In this document: positions 36,468-45,648 of the stretch, one piece after another
How the letters are laid out: each line of letters starts with the position of its first letter
How positions within the stretch are numbered: position 1 is the stretch's first letter
Assembly (NCBI GenBank): GCA_003217735.2
Contig: CP031585.1
Span: 5,496,561-5,560,560, forward strand
DNA: 64,000 nt
Origin: Marinibacterium anthonyi
GTDB taxonomy: Bacteria; Pseudomonadota; Alphaproteobacteria; Rhodobacterales; Rhodobacteraceae
Direction of reading: 5' to 3'
The notes under the pieces: model-generated
What the model was told of the DNA's origin: nothing
Databases searched by the model: none
The model's input: the letters and a program-made list of their open reading frames with translations, nothing else
Position numbers and translations under genes: made by a program

Positions 36468-38231
36468 ATGCTGAAACGAACGTTCGACAAGTCCAGATTG
36501 CCCAGCCGTCATGTGACCGAAGGCCCCGAGCGCGCGCCGCACCGGTCGTACCTGTACGCCATGGGCCTGTCCGACACCGAGATACACCAGCCCCTGGTCG
36601 GCGTCGCCACCTGCTGGAACGAGGCCGCGCCCTGCAACATCTCGCTGAGCCGCCAGGCCCAGGCGGTGAAGCTGGGGGTGAAGGCGGCCAGCGGCACGCC
36701 GCGCGAATTCACCACCATCACCGTGACCGACGGCATCGCCATGGGCCATGAAGGCATGCGGTCGTCGCTGGCTTCGCGCGAGGCGATCGCGGATACGGTG
36801 GAACTGACGATGCGCGGCCATTGCTATGACGCCATCGTGGGCCTTGCCGGCTGCGACAAGTCGCTGCCGGGCATGATGATGGCCATGGTGCGCCTGAACG
36901 TGCCGTCGGTCTTCATCTACGGCGGGTCCATCTTGCCGGGCAAGGCGCCCCAGGTCGACGAGATTCCCGAAGATTTCCGCACCCGCGACCTGACGGTGCA
37001 GGACATGTTCGAAGCCGTGGGACGCCATCAGAACCATGAATTGTCCGACGCCGCGCTGGACATGCTGGAACGGGTCGCCTGCCCGTCGGCAGGGGCCTGC
37101 GGTGGCCAGTTCACCGCCAACACCATGGCCTGCGTGTCCGAGGCGATCGGGCTGGCGCTGATGAATTCGTCGGGCATGCCCGCGCCTTACGAATCGCGCG
37201 ACCAATACGCCGAGGCGTCCGGCCAGGCGGTCATGGACCTGATCGAAAAGAACATCCGCGCCCGTGACGTGGTGACCCTGAAGTCGCTGGAAAACGCCGC
37301 GCGCGTCGTCGCCTGCACCGGCGGGTCGACCAATGCGGGCCTGCACCTGCCGGCCATCGCGCACGAGGCCGGGATCGATTTCTTCCTGGACGACGTCTGC
37401 GAGATCTTCCGCGACACGCCCTATTTCGTAGACCTGAAGCCGGGCGGCCAATACGTGGCCAAGGACCTGTACGACGCGGGCGGCATCCCGGTGGTGATGA
37501 AGGAACTGCGCAAGGCCGGCCTGATCCACGAAGACTGCATGACCGCTACGGGCCGCACCATCGGCGACGAACTTGACCGGATCACCCGCAAGGCCGACGG
37601 TCGCGTGATCTATCCGATCGACACGCCGCTGACCAAAACGGGGGGGGTCGTCGGGCTCAAGGGCAACCTGGCACCCGAAGGGGCCATCGTGAAGGTCGCG
37701 GGGATCGAACCGCAACACCAGCGCTTTGTCGGCCCGGCGCGGGTCTTCGAATGCGAGGAAGACGCGTTCGAGGCCGTCAAGGCGCGCACCTACAAGGAAG
37801 GCGACGTGATCGTCATCCGCAACGAAGGCCCCGCCGGCGGTCCGGGGATGCGCGAGATGCTGGCGACCACGGCCGCCCTGTCGGGCCAGGGCATGGGCAA
37901 GAAGGTCGCCTTGATCACCGACGGGCGGTTCTCGGGCGCGACCCGGGGATTCTGCGTCGGCCATGTCGGGCCGGAATCCGCGCATGGCGGGCCGATCGCC
38001 TTGCTGAAGGACGGCGACGTGATCACCATCGACGCCATTACGGGCGACCTGTCGGTCAACCTGACCGAAGACGAGCTTGCTGAACGCAAAGAGAACTGGA
38101 AAGGCCCACGCACCACGAATTACGCGTCGGGCGCCCTGTGGAAATATGCCCAGCTGGTGGGCTCTACCTACAAGGGCGCGGTGACGCATCCCGGTGCGCA
38201 GGCCGAAACGCATGACTACATGGACCTTTAA
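36468..38231 (+). CDS. ilvD: Dihydroxy-acid dehydratase
   Basis: A 587-aa protein starting MLKRTFDKSRLPSRHVTEGP, with GGGGGAGG 6 nt before the ATG at 36468. IlvD/Edd motifs are TDGIAMGHEGMRSSLASRE, GLAGCDKSLPGMMMAM, ACPSAGACGGQFTANTMACV (iron-sulfur Cys) and TDGRFSGATRGFCVGHVGPE. It dehydrates 2,3-dihydroxy-isovalerate and 2,3-dihydroxy-3-methylvalerate in valine, leucine and isoleucine synthesis. It is divergent from the ABC-like gene across 196 bp. The 3' end overlaps the following lipoprotein gene by 20 bp. Confidence 0.96.
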   Translation: MLKRTFDKSRLPSRHVTEGPERAPHRSYLYAMGLSDTEIHQPLVGVATCWNEAAPCNISLSRQAQAVKLGVKAASGTPREFTTITVTDGIAMGHEGMRSSLASREAIADTVELTMRGHCYDAIVGLAGCDKSLPGMMMAMVRLNVPSVFIYGGSILPGKAPQVDEIPEDFRTRDLTVQDMFEAVGRHQNHELSDAALDMLERVACPSAGACGGQFTANTMACVSEAIGLALMNSSGMPAPYESRDQYAEASGQAVMDLIEKNIRARDVVTLKSLENAARVVACTGGSTNAGLHLPAIAHEAGIDFFLDDVCEIFRDTPYFVDLKPGGQYVAKDLYDAGGIPVVMKELRKAGLIHEDCMTATGRTIGDELDRITRKADGRVIYPIDTPLTKTGGVVGLKGNLAPEGAIVKVAGIEPQHQRFVGPARVFECEEDAFEAVKARTYKEGDVIVIRNEGPAGGPGMREMLATTAALSGQGMGKKVALITDGRFSGATRGFCVGHVGPESAHGGPIALLKDGDVITIDAITGDLSVNLTEDELAERKENWKGPRTTNYASGALWKYAQLVGSTYKGAVTHPGAQAETHDYMDL

Positions 38232-38844
38232 GGCAATCCTGGCCGGTCTGGCGCTGATCGTCCTGGCCGGCTGTACCGAAGATTTCGCCACCCTGGGCAA
38301 GACCGGGGCCGGCAACCAGAATACCACGGTGGTGATGGGCGGCAGACGTGTGGTGCTGCGGGCACCGCCTGGCTTTTGCATCGACCCCGCGTCGGTCACC
38401 AAGTCGGGCCGCGACGGCTTTGCCATGCTGGCCCGCTGCAACCGGCTGTCGCCGGAAACCGCCATCGCGACGCTGTCGGGGCAAAGCCCGGCCGTGGTCA
38501 CCGTCAGCACCAAGCCCTGGACGCTGGGCGATCAGCCGATCACCGCCACGACCATCGCCGACGCCTATCCGCAGGGCATGGTGATCGAACAGCGCAACGG
38601 CCCCGTGGTGCCCATGGTCAAGGCGCGCGGCGGCGCGCCGGAGCGCAGCGGCCTTGGCAAGGTCCACTGGCGCAGCGCCTTCGTGGTCAATGACCAGCTG
38701 GTCGTGCTGGGCCTCTTCGCGCCGGAAAACAGCCGCGCGGTGGGATCCACCGGCGCTTCGCTTCTCGGCCAGCTGGCGCAGCGCACGATGTCGGCCAGTC
38801 GCCAGATTGCTGTGCCGATCGCCGCAACCGCGGCGAAAGAATGA
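38212..38844 (+). CDS. Lipoprotein of unknown function
   Basis: A 210-aa protein, MTTWTFKAILAGLALIVLAG then Cys. The lipobox LAGC at residues 18-21 predicts lipid attachment and an envelope location. The mature part has two Cys and the segments RRVVLRAPPGFCIDPASVTK and GKVHWRSAFVVNDQLVVLGL. I do not recognise a named family beyond a conserved roseobacter lipoprotein. The start lies inside the ilvD 3' end, so translation is probably coupled. An upstream in-frame start is possible but would spoil the signal peptide. Confidence 0.75.
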   Translation: MTTWTFKAILAGLALIVLAGCTEDFATLGKTGAGNQNTTVVMGGRRVVLRAPPGFCIDPASVTKSGRDGFAMLARCNRLSPETAIATLSGQSPAVVTVSTKPWTLGDQPITATTIADAYPQGMVIEQRNGPVVPMVKARGGAPERSGLGKVHWRSAFVVNDQLVVLGLFAPENSRAVGSTGASLLGQLAQRTMSASRQIAVPIAATAAKE

Positions 38845-38964
38845 CGTATTTCGTCGCCCCCCGCATTTGCCGGATTTCCGCCCCGTTCCGGCTTCGCTAG
38901 AAAGGGCGTCAGGCCGGCCTTTGCCGGGACAGCGGACGATACAGCAAGGGGTCTGGGACGCGGG

Positions 38965-39726
38965 ATGGGCAGTTATCTTGATCGCGCACGCTTTTTGCGG
39001 GGCATCCGGCGCTGGCGCCGGCTGGCCCGGCTGGCCGAAAGCACCGATCTTGCGGACCTGCGCGCCCAGCGAAACCAGGCGCGCGAGCTCCGCCATCACC
39101 TGGACCGGCTGATCCACGTGGCCGACGGGCGCCTGGCGCTGCCCGCCATCGGCACCAGCGCCTTCCCCCGCCCCCACGGCACCGACTGGGCCTGGCGGCC
39201 CGAGGCTTGGCGCGGCCCGCTGGGCCGGATGGGCCTGGCGGCGGTGCCCACAAAGGCACAGATCGGCCAGGAACTGACGGTTTTCCACGACTGCACCCAT
39301 TCCGAACTGACCCTGCGCCAGCTGCGCAACCGGCGCGAGGAAGACCTTGCGCCCTTTGCCCTGCGCATGGATGTCTTCCGGTTCGACGGGTCCTTCCTGT
39401 CGCTGGTGCTGGACCTGCCGCAGGCCGCCGTTCAGGGGCTGACGCGCGACCACCTGGTCCGCCTGGCGACGCTGGTCGAGACCGAAAAGCCGATCGAGAT
39501 CTTTGCCCGGCTGAACGTCCAGCACGGGCCCAACACCGAACAGATCGTGCGGGAACTGCCGCTGAACCAGAAAGAGGTCGTGGTTGAATTCGACCTGGCC
39601 TATTCCGAACTGAACGAAAAGCGCGTCGAACGGGCCTGGATCGACCTGATCTTCGAAGGCCCCGAGATGAACCAGGTGGTTCTGCGCGACCTGACCCTGG
39701 CCCGGCTGCCCCGGGCCGCGCTTTAG
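38965..39726 (+). CDS. DUF6478 family protein
   Basis: A 253-aa protein, MGSYLDRARFLRGIRRWRRL, matching the Rhodobacteraceae-typical DUF6478 family (DRLIHVADGRLALPAIGTSA, LAPFALRMDVFRFDGSFLSL, FARLNVQHGPNTEQIVRELP, DLIFEGPEMNQVVLRDLTL). The N-terminus is basic and helical; there is no signal peptide. The function is unknown. It is followed after 17 bp by a small gene with a strong ribosome-binding site, so the two probably form an operon. Confidence 0.85.
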   Translation: MGSYLDRARFLRGIRRWRRLARLAESTDLADLRAQRNQARELRHHLDRLIHVADGRLALPAIGTSAFPRPHGTDWAWRPEAWRGPLGRMGLAAVPTKAQIGQELTVFHDCTHSELTLRQLRNRREEDLAPFALRMDVFRFDGSFLSLVLDLPQAAVQGLTRDHLVRLATLVETEKPIEIFARLNVQHGPNTEQIVRELPLNQKEVVVEFDLAYSELNEKRVERAWIDLIFEGPEMNQVVLRDLTLARLPRAAL

Positions 39727-39743
39727 ACCGACCGGAGGATCCC

Positions 39744-40103
39744 ATGGAACTCAGCGAAACCGTCCTGCGCAACGCGGTCTGGGAAGGCCGGCTGACCAGC
39801 GCTTCGGCGTCCGAACCGGCGGTCAGCGTGACCTGGCTGGACCGGCCGGTCGAGGGGATCGACCTGACGCCCGAGGGCGACGGGCGCTGGCGCCTGCGCG
39901 TGCCGGTCCCGACCGAGGCGGTAGCCGACGGGGTGCAGACCTTTGTCATCGCGGATGCGGCCAGCGGCACGCGGCTGGCCAGCTTCACGCTGATCGCCGG
40001 CGCCCCCGCCGCCGATGACATCAGGGCCGAGATCGAACTGCTGCGCGCCGAACTCGACATGCTGAAAAGCGCCTTCCGCCGCCATTGCGTGGAAACCGCC
40101 TGA
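39744..40103 (+). CDS. Small protein with C-terminal coiled coil, unknown
   Basis: A 119-aa protein, MELSETVLRNAVWEGRLTSA, with CGGAGG 8 nt before the ATG. The first about 90 residues look like a small beta domain (VSVTWLDRPVEGIDLTP), and the end is a short acidic/basic coiled coil (DDIRAEIELLRAELDMLKSA). It probably works with the DUF6478 protein encoded just upstream. The family is not recognised. Confidence 0.7.
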   Translation: MELSETVLRNAVWEGRLTSASASEPAVSVTWLDRPVEGIDLTPEGDGRWRLRVPVPTEAVADGVQTFVIADAASGTRLASFTLIAGAPAADDIRAEIELLRAELDMLKSAFRRHCVETA

Positions 40104-40132
40104 ACCGCCTTTTCGACATCCGGACATGAAAA

Positions 40133-40156
40133 AGCCCACCCCGCGCGGGGTGGGCT
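40133..40156 (-). terminator. Rho-independent terminator of the gpmI-envC-ctpA operon
   Basis: A 10-bp stem AGCCCACCCC / GGGGTGGGCT around a 4-nt loop (GCGC). Read on the minus strand it is followed at once by TTTTT, the normal order for a terminator of ctpA. On the plus strand the trailing CTCTTG is weaker but could still end the DUF6478 operon. Confidence 0.85.
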
Positions 40157-40227
40157 CTTGATGGTGATGCCGAAGGGAAGACCTTCGACAGGGTGGGGGC
40201 GCGGGGTGGGCGGACCCACCCCTGCCG

Positions 40228-41568
40228 TCACTGGTCGTCCGGCTGGAAGGCCGACAGACCCTTGAGGATGTCGATCGCGTAAGCCAGCTGATAGTCGTCC
40301 TGGCGCCGCTCGGCCGCGGCTTCCGCCTTGGCCTGGTCTTCCTCGATCTGCTTGATCTCGTCCTCGGTCAGGCTGTCGTTGGACAGGCGGCCGCGCAGGT
40401 CGGCCTCGGACCGGGTGCGCGGGCTCGTGGCGTCTTCCTCTTCCTCGGCATTCGGGTTCGGACGCGGTTGTTCCACAACGATGTCCGGCGACACGCCCAG
40501 GTTCTGGATCGACCGACCCGACGGCGTGTAATAACGCGCCGTGGTCAGGCGCATCGCGCCGTCGGACCGCAGCGGCATCACCGTCTGCACCGATCCCTTG
40601 CCAAAGCTCTTGGTGCCCACGACGATCGCCCGGCGATGATCCTTCAGCGCGCCGGCGACGATTTCCGACGCCGAGGCGGACCCGCCGTTGATCAGCACAA
40701 CGATCGGCTTGCCGTCGATCAGGTCCCCGGGTTCCGCGTTGAACCGTTCGCCATCCTCCGGATGCCGGCCACGGGTCGACACGATCTCTCCCTTGTCGAG
40801 AAAGGCATCGGCCACCTTGATCGCCTGGTTCAGCAACCCGCCCGGGTTGTTGCGCAGGTCCAGCACGACGCCGTTGATCTTGTCCAGGCCGCCGGCCGCG
40901 TCGATCTGTTCCTTCAGCCCCTCTTCGAGGTTCGGATAGGTCTGGTCGTTGAACGTGGTCACCCGCATGACGACGCTGTCGCCTTCGGTGCGCGCCCGCA
41001 CGGCGGTCAGCTTGATCGTGTCGCGGATCATCGACACGTCAAAGGGTTCGTCCACGCCTTCGCGCACCACGGTGATGATGATTTCCGATCCCACCGGCCC
41101 GCGCATCAGGTCGACCGCGCTGTCCAGCGTCAGGCCCAGAACGCTTTCACCGTCCACATGGGTGATGTAGTCGCCGGATTCGATCCCGGCCTCGGCCGCA
41201 GGCGTGCCGTCGATGGGCGACACCACCTTCACGAAACCCTCTTCCTGGGTCACTTCGATGCCCAGGCCGCCGAATTCGCCCCGCGTCTGCACGCGCATGG
41301 CGGCGGCGTCATCGGGCGACAGGTAGCTGGAATGCGGATCGAGCGAGGTCAGCATCCCGTCGATGGCAGCTTCGATCAGCTCCCCAGGATCGACTTCCTC
41401 GACATACTGGGCCCGGATCCGCTCGAAGATGTCGCCGAACAGGTCGAGCTGTTCATAGACGCTGGCATTGCGTTCGCTTTCCTGCGCCAGCAATGGCCCC
41501 GCGATCTGTGTCGTGGCGACGATCCCGGCGAGTGTCCCGCCGACCGCCACCATCAAAAATTTCTTCAT
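40228..41568 (-). CDS. ctpA: C-terminal processing protease (S41 family)
   Basis: A 446-aa protein starting MKKFLMVAVGGTLAGIVATT with a signal peptide (cleavage near LLAQE). The PDZ domain (about 95-175) contains RGEFGGLGIEVTQEEGFVKV. The S41 catalytic Ser is in NGGSASASEIVAGAL and the Lys in GTKSFGKGSVQTV. The C-terminal tail is acidic (PNAEEEEDATSPRTRSEAD). It is a periplasmic Ser/Lys protease trimming proteins at C-termini, often acting on wall hydrolases. It lies directly after an EnvC-like gene, consistent with control of amidase activation. Confidence 0.95.
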   Translation of the reverse strand: MKKFLMVAVGGTLAGIVATTQIAGPLLAQESERNASVYEQLDLFGDIFERIRAQYVEEVDPGELIEAAIDGMLTSLDPHSSYLSPDDAAAMRVQTRGEFGGLGIEVTQEEGFVKVVSPIDGTPAAEAGIESGDYITHVDGESVLGLTLDSAVDLMRGPVGSEIIITVVREGVDEPFDVSMIRDTIKLTAVRARTEGDSVVMRVTTFNDQTYPNLEEGLKEQIDAAGGLDKINGVVLDLRNNPGGLLNQAIKVADAFLDKGEIVSTRGRHPEDGERFNAEPGDLIDGKPIVVLINGGSASASEIVAGALKDHRRAIVVGTKSFGKGSVQTVMPLRSDGAMRLTTARYYTPSGRSIQNLGVSPDIVVEQPRPNPNAEEEEDATSPRTRSEADLRGRLSNDSLTEDEIKQIEEDQAKAEAAAERRQDDYQLAYAIDILKGLSAFQPDDQ

Positions 41569-41571
41569 GTC

Positions 41572-42705
41572 CTATCCATCCTGTTCGGTCCGGAACCACG
41601 ACTCGGGGTCCACCGTCTGCCCGTTTTCCCTGACCTCTATGTAAAGCGTTTCTGTCCGCTCGTTTCCAGACCCCTCACCACCTGTTGACACGATCTCGCC
41701 GGTGGCGGGGTCCGAGCCGCCCATAAGCCCGACGGGCGTGCCCGGCGGCAGCACTTCTCCGGCCTCTCCGAAAACCTGGTCGAGCCCCGAGAAAATGAAA
41801 AGCGTATCGGCCTGCGGTTCCAGGATCACCACCTTGCCCAGGTCCAGCAGCGGCCCCAGGTAGCGGATCGTCGCCGCCGTGGGCGCGACCACCAGCGCGC
41901 GGGGCCGGGTCGCCACGATGATGCCGTCGCGCGTGATGCCCGCCGCATCGGCCTGCCCGGCCTTGTGCAGCAGCAGGCCCTGGACCGGCAGGGGCAGTTC
42001 CCCCTTCAGCCCGCTGATGTCGGCATCGGTGCGCGGGATCTCTCCCTCGACCGTTTCCGACAGGCCCGATGCAAAGCCGTCCAGCGTTTCGGTGGAACTG
42101 ATCAGGATCGCGGTGCGCACCGGGTCGGCGGTGAAGCGGCGCGGCAGGTCGGTGCGGTCGGCGATCGCCTGGCTCAGCGCGGCGCGGGCCTGCTGGACGC
42201 CGGCCAGCCCGTCGGCCAGGCGTTTTACCGCGGTCTCCTGCAGCAGGCGCAGGTCGCGCACATCGGTCAGATCCTCGCGCAGTTTCTCGGCCTGGGCGTT
42301 CAGCCCCGGCGTGACCTCGGCCATGATCATCCCCGACCGGGCCGCGCCCAGCGGGCCCGAGGGATGCAGCATCAGCACGGGCGGCGGCGCGGTGCCGATG
42401 CTTTCCAGCACGCCGAGCAATTGCGAAATGTCATCTTCGCGCGACGTCAGCTGCGCGGTCAGCCGCGCCTCTTCCAGCGCGGCGCGGCGCAGCCCGTCGC
42501 GCATCGCGGCAAGCCCGGCCTCGAAGGCCTGCACGGTCTGGGTCAGCGCCGCCACCTGGTCGTTGGCGGTCACCGCGCCCTGCAGCGACAGCGTGGCGTC
42601 CTCCAGCTGCCGGGCCGCCGCGCGCGCCGCCTCGGCCGGGTCCGCGGCCCTTGCGGGCTGGGCCAGCGACAGCGCAATCAGGACGGCGGCGCCGAAACGG
42701 ATCAT
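41572..42705 (-). CDS. EnvC-like murein hydrolase activator (degenerate LytM)
   Basis: A 377-aa protein starting MIRFGAAVLIALSLAQPARA (signal peptide). A long coiled coil (residues about 25-230, Ala/Leu/Gln/Glu-rich) precedes a C-terminal LytM fold (about 270-377). The LytM zinc ligands are gone: the usual DHG is EPQ in VVILEPQADTLFIF, and the HxH is absent. As in E. coli EnvC, this suggests it activates amidases without cutting wall itself, at the periplasmic division site. The start overlaps the gpmI stop by 4 nt (ATGA), and ctpA follows by 3 bp. Confidence 0.88.
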   Translation of the reverse strand: MIRFGAAVLIALSLAQPARAADPAEAARAAARQLEDATLSLQGAVTANDQVAALTQTVQAFEAGLAAMRDGLRRAALEEARLTAQLTSREDDISQLLGVLESIGTAPPPVLMLHPSGPLGAARSGMIMAEVTPGLNAQAEKLREDLTDVRDLRLLQETAVKRLADGLAGVQQARAALSQAIADRTDLPRRFTADPVRTAILISSTETLDGFASGLSETVEGEIPRTDADISGLKGELPLPVQGLLLHKAGQADAAGITRDGIIVATRPRALVVAPTAATIRYLGPLLDLGKVVILEPQADTLFIFSGLDQVFGEAGEVLPPGTPVGLMGGSDPATGEIVSTGGEGSGNERTETLYIEVRENGQTVDPESWFRTEQDG

Positions 42706-44222
42706 GCGATAAGGCTCTCTCCGGTCATCTCGTCGGGCAGGGGCAGGTCCATCAGCTGCAGAAGCGTCGGCGCCACGTCGGCCAGCCGTCCTTTGCGCAG
42801 GGTCGCGCCTTCGGGCCCGCCGAACAGGATCACCGGCACCGGGTTGGTGGTATGCGCCGTGTGCGGCCCGCCGGTTTCCGGATCGACCATGGTTTCGCAA
42901 TTGCCATGGTCCGCGATCACCAGCATGGCACCGCCAGCCTTCTCCAGCGCCGCGATGACCTGGCCCAACCCGTCGTCCACCGCCTCGCAGGCCTTGATCG
43001 CGGCCTGAAGATCGCCGGTATGGCCCACCATGTCGGGGTTGGCAAAGTTGGTGACGATCAGGTCATAGCCCTTCCCGATCGCCTCGACGAATTTCGCGGC
43101 CACCTCGGGTTCCGACATCTCGGGCTGCAGGTCATAGGTGGCGACCTTGGGCGATTTCGGCATGAACCGGTCCTCGCCCTCGGCGGGCGTCTCGACGCCG
43201 CCGTTGAGGAAGAAGGTCACGTGCGGATATTTCTCGGTCTCGGCCAGGCGGAACTGGGTCTTGTGGTGGCGCGCCACCCAGGCCCCCAGGGTATTGACGA
43301 TCTTCGCCTTGGGATAGGCGGTGGTCATGTAGGTGCTGTGGGTGTCGGAATATTCCACCATCCCCAGCAGCGCGGCCAGGTCCGGGCGCGGCCCGGTGTC
43401 GAACCCGTCGAAATCGGGCTGGGCGATGGCGGCCAGGATCTCGCGCGCGCGGTCGGCGCGGAAGTTCAGGCAGAACAGCCCGTCTGCCTCGCCGAAGCCC
43501 TGGTAATCGCCGATCACGGTGGGCTTTATGAACTCGTCGGTCTCGCCCCGGGCATAGGCCCTGGCCACCGCCTCGGCAGCGGTGGCGGCATGGTCCTCGG
43601 CTTCGCCGCGCACGATGGCGGTGAACGCGGTCGACACCCGGTCCCACCGGTTGTCCCGGTCCATGGCAAAGTAGCGGCCGATCACGGTGGCCACCGCCGC
43701 GCCTTCGGGCAGCCGGTCAGTCAGGTCGGCGATGAAGATATCGGCGGATTTCGGCGCCACGTCGCGGCCGTCGGTGATGGCATGGATCAGCACCGGCACC
43801 CCGGCATCGGTTACGGCCTTGGCTGCGGCGACCATGTGATCGATATGCCCGTGCACGCCGCCATCCGACACGACGCCGAACAGGTGCGCGGTGCCGTCGG
43901 TTTCCTTGATCTTCGCGATAAAGTCGTTCAGCGGCCCGTTCTTGAAGAAACTGCCATCCTCGATGGCCAGTTCGATCTGGCCCAGGTCCATGGCCACGAC
44001 CCGCCCGGCCCCGATATTCATGTGCCCGACCTCGGAATTCCCCATCTGGCCGGATGGCAGGCCGACATCGGGCCCATGGGTGACCAGCGTCGCATGCGGG
44101 CAGGTCTGCATCAGGTGGTCGATGTTGGGCGTCTTCGCCAGGTAGGGCGCGTTGGCCGATGTGTCTTCGGACAGGCCCCATCCATCGAGGATGCAAAGGA
44201 CGACGGGTTTCGGCGTGGTCAT
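42702..44222 (-). CDS. gpmI: 2,3-bisphosphoglycerate-independent phosphoglycerate mutase
   Basis: A 506-aa protein starting MTTPKPVVLCILDGWGLSED. Alkaline-phosphatase-type metal and Ser sites are in ILDGWG and GQMGNSEVGHMNIGAGRVV; later metal ligands appear in NFANPDMVGHTGD and VIADHGNCE. It interconverts 3- and 2-phosphoglycerate in glycolysis and gluconeogenesis, using two metal ions. It is the first gene of the gpmI-envC-ctpA operon. Confidence 0.96.
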   Translation of the reverse strand: MTTPKPVVLCILDGWGLSEDTSANAPYLAKTPNIDHLMQTCPHATLVTHGPDVGLPSGQMGNSEVGHMNIGAGRVVAMDLGQIELAIEDGSFFKNGPLNDFIAKIKETDGTAHLFGVVSDGGVHGHIDHMVAAAKAVTDAGVPVLIHAITDGRDVAPKSADIFIADLTDRLPEGAAVATVIGRYFAMDRDNRWDRVSTAFTAIVRGEAEDHAATAAEAVARAYARGETDEFIKPTVIGDYQGFGEADGLFCLNFRADRAREILAAIAQPDFDGFDTGPRPDLAALLGMVEYSDTHSTYMTTAYPKAKIVNTLGAWVARHHKTQFRLAETEKYPHVTFFLNGGVETPAEGEDRFMPKSPKVATYDLQPEMSEPEVAAKFVEAIGKGYDLIVTNFANPDMVGHTGDLQAAIKACEAVDDGLGQVIAALEKAGGAMLVIADHGNCETMVDPETGGPHTAHTTNPVPVILFGGPEGATLRKGRLADVAPTLLQLMDLPLPDEMTGESLIA

Positions 44223-44345
44223 GGGGCAATGCTCCGGATAGCGCGTCTCGGGGCGTTCTAGCGCGCTGCCAAGGCGGGGAAAACCGCTTTCCTCGGTCAG
44301 GTGGCATGGGGGCGCTGCCCCCGTCCGCCGCTGGCGGACTCCCCC

Positions 44346-44413
44346 GGAGGTATTTGGGCCAAGAAGAAGACAGGAGCGCCGTGCTTCTGCTTCTTTCTCT
44401 TGAAAAATACCCG
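44346..44413. repeat. Dispersed intergenic palindrome, copy 4
   Basis: Left arm 44346-44369 (core GGTATTTGGGCCAAGAAGA) and right arm 44390-44413 (core TTCTTTCTCTTGAAAAATAC) are imperfect inverted copies. Before it lie GGGGGCGCTGCCCCC and GTCCGCCGCTGGCGGAC, two further palindromes similar to those next to copy 3. It sits downstream of zapE and upstream of gpmI, both on the minus strand. Confidence 0.75.
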
Positions 44414-44439
44414 GAGACAGGCAGCCACGGGCGTGACGA

Positions 44440-45510
44440 TCAAGAAGCGGGCTCTTTGCCCCAGTCCTCGCCCATCATCTCGCGCAGGCGCGATGCGGTG
44501 CGTTCGAATTCGAAAGCGCCGTCGCCTTCCAGGTAAAGCATCTCGGGCTCGGCCTGGGCGGAACAGATCAGCCGGACCTTCGCTTCGTACAGCGCGTCGA
44601 TCAGCGTGACGAAGCGCTTGGCCTCGTTGAAGTTCGACCGCGACAGGCTGGGGACGTCCTCGAGTACCAGGACCTTTACCGCTTCGGCGATCGCCAGGTA
44701 ATCGCCGGGGCCCAGCATCTTGCCGCAGAGGTCGTAGAACCGCGCCCGGGCGACGCCGTTGCGATACGCGGGCAGTTCGACCTCGCGGCCCTTCACGTGC
44801 AGGATCAGGGGGTCGGCCGGGCCGCCGGTCAGGTCTTCCCAGACCTCGCGGATGCGGGCGCGGGTGTCGGCGTTGACGGGGGTGAAATAGGTGGGCGCGC
44901 CCTCAAGCCGGTTCTGGCGGTAATCGGTCTCGCTGATCAGCTCGTCCACCACCATCCGTTCCTTGATGAGCGCGATGAAGGGCAGGAACAGCTGGCGGTT
45001 CAGGCCGTCCTTGTAAAGGTCGTCGGGCACCCGGTTCGACGTCGTCACCACCACGACGCCCGCATCGAAGAGCTTTTGGAACAGCCGTCCAACGATCATC
45101 GCATCGGTGATGTCGGTGATCTGCATCTCGTCGAAGGCAAGGCAGCGGACCTGGGCGGCCACAGCCTCGGCCACCTCTTCCAGGGGATCCTGGACCTTGC
45201 GCTGGCGGGCGGCGTGCATGGCGGAGTGGATTTCCTGCATGAAGGCATGGAAATGCACCCGGCGGCGGGGGATGTCGCCCAGCGAATCCACGAACAGGTC
45301 CATCAGCATCGACTTGCCGCGCCCGACCCCGCCCCACAGGTACAACCCCTTCGGCGGCTCGGGCGGCTTGCGGAAAAGTCCGCGCTTTTGCGGTTGCATC
45401 AGCCCCGCCCGGATCCGGTCGAAGTCCGGCAGCACGCGGCGCTGCGCGTCGTCGGGGCGGATGGTGCCGGCCTGGATCCCGGCCTCGTACAGAGACGTCA
45501 TGTCGGTCAT
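44440..45510 (-). CDS. zapE: Cell division ATPase ZapE (AFG1 family)
   Basis: A 356-aa protein, MTDMTSLYEAGIQAGTIRPD, starting at the ATG at 45510. Walker A is YLWGGVGRGKSMLMDLF, Walker B is CLAFDEMQITDITDAMI, and sensor 1 is VVVTTSNRVPDDLY. AFG1/ZapE proteins associate with FtsZ and help division under stress in E. coli; mitochondrial relatives handle respiratory subunits. It is divergent from an MFS gene across about 140 bp. Confidence 0.94.
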   Translation of the reverse strand: MTDMTSLYEAGIQAGTIRPDDAQRRVLPDFDRIRAGLMQPQKRGLFRKPPEPPKGLYLWGGVGRGKSMLMDLFVDSLGDIPRRRVHFHAFMQEIHSAMHAARQRKVQDPLEEVAEAVAAQVRCLAFDEMQITDITDAMIVGRLFQKLFDAGVVVVTTSNRVPDDLYKDGLNRQLFLPFIALIKERMVVDELISETDYRQNRLEGAPTYFTPVNADTRARIREVWEDLTGGPADPLILHVKGREVELPAYRNGVARARFYDLCGKMLGPGDYLAIAEAVKVLVLEDVPSLSRSNFNEAKRFVTLIDALYEAKVRLICSAQAEPEMLYLEGDGAFEFERTASRLREMMGEDWGKEPAS

Positions 45511-45648
45511 GAAGCCTGACCTAGCCAAAGCGCCGGCGGATTGGAAGCGCCGCCGTGACGGTGTCTGTGCCATGGCGTCACGCTGTGGCTTGCGCGAACC
45601 GGCGGGGGGGATATGGTCGCCCGGCAATTGCCCCGTAAGGATCAGGTC

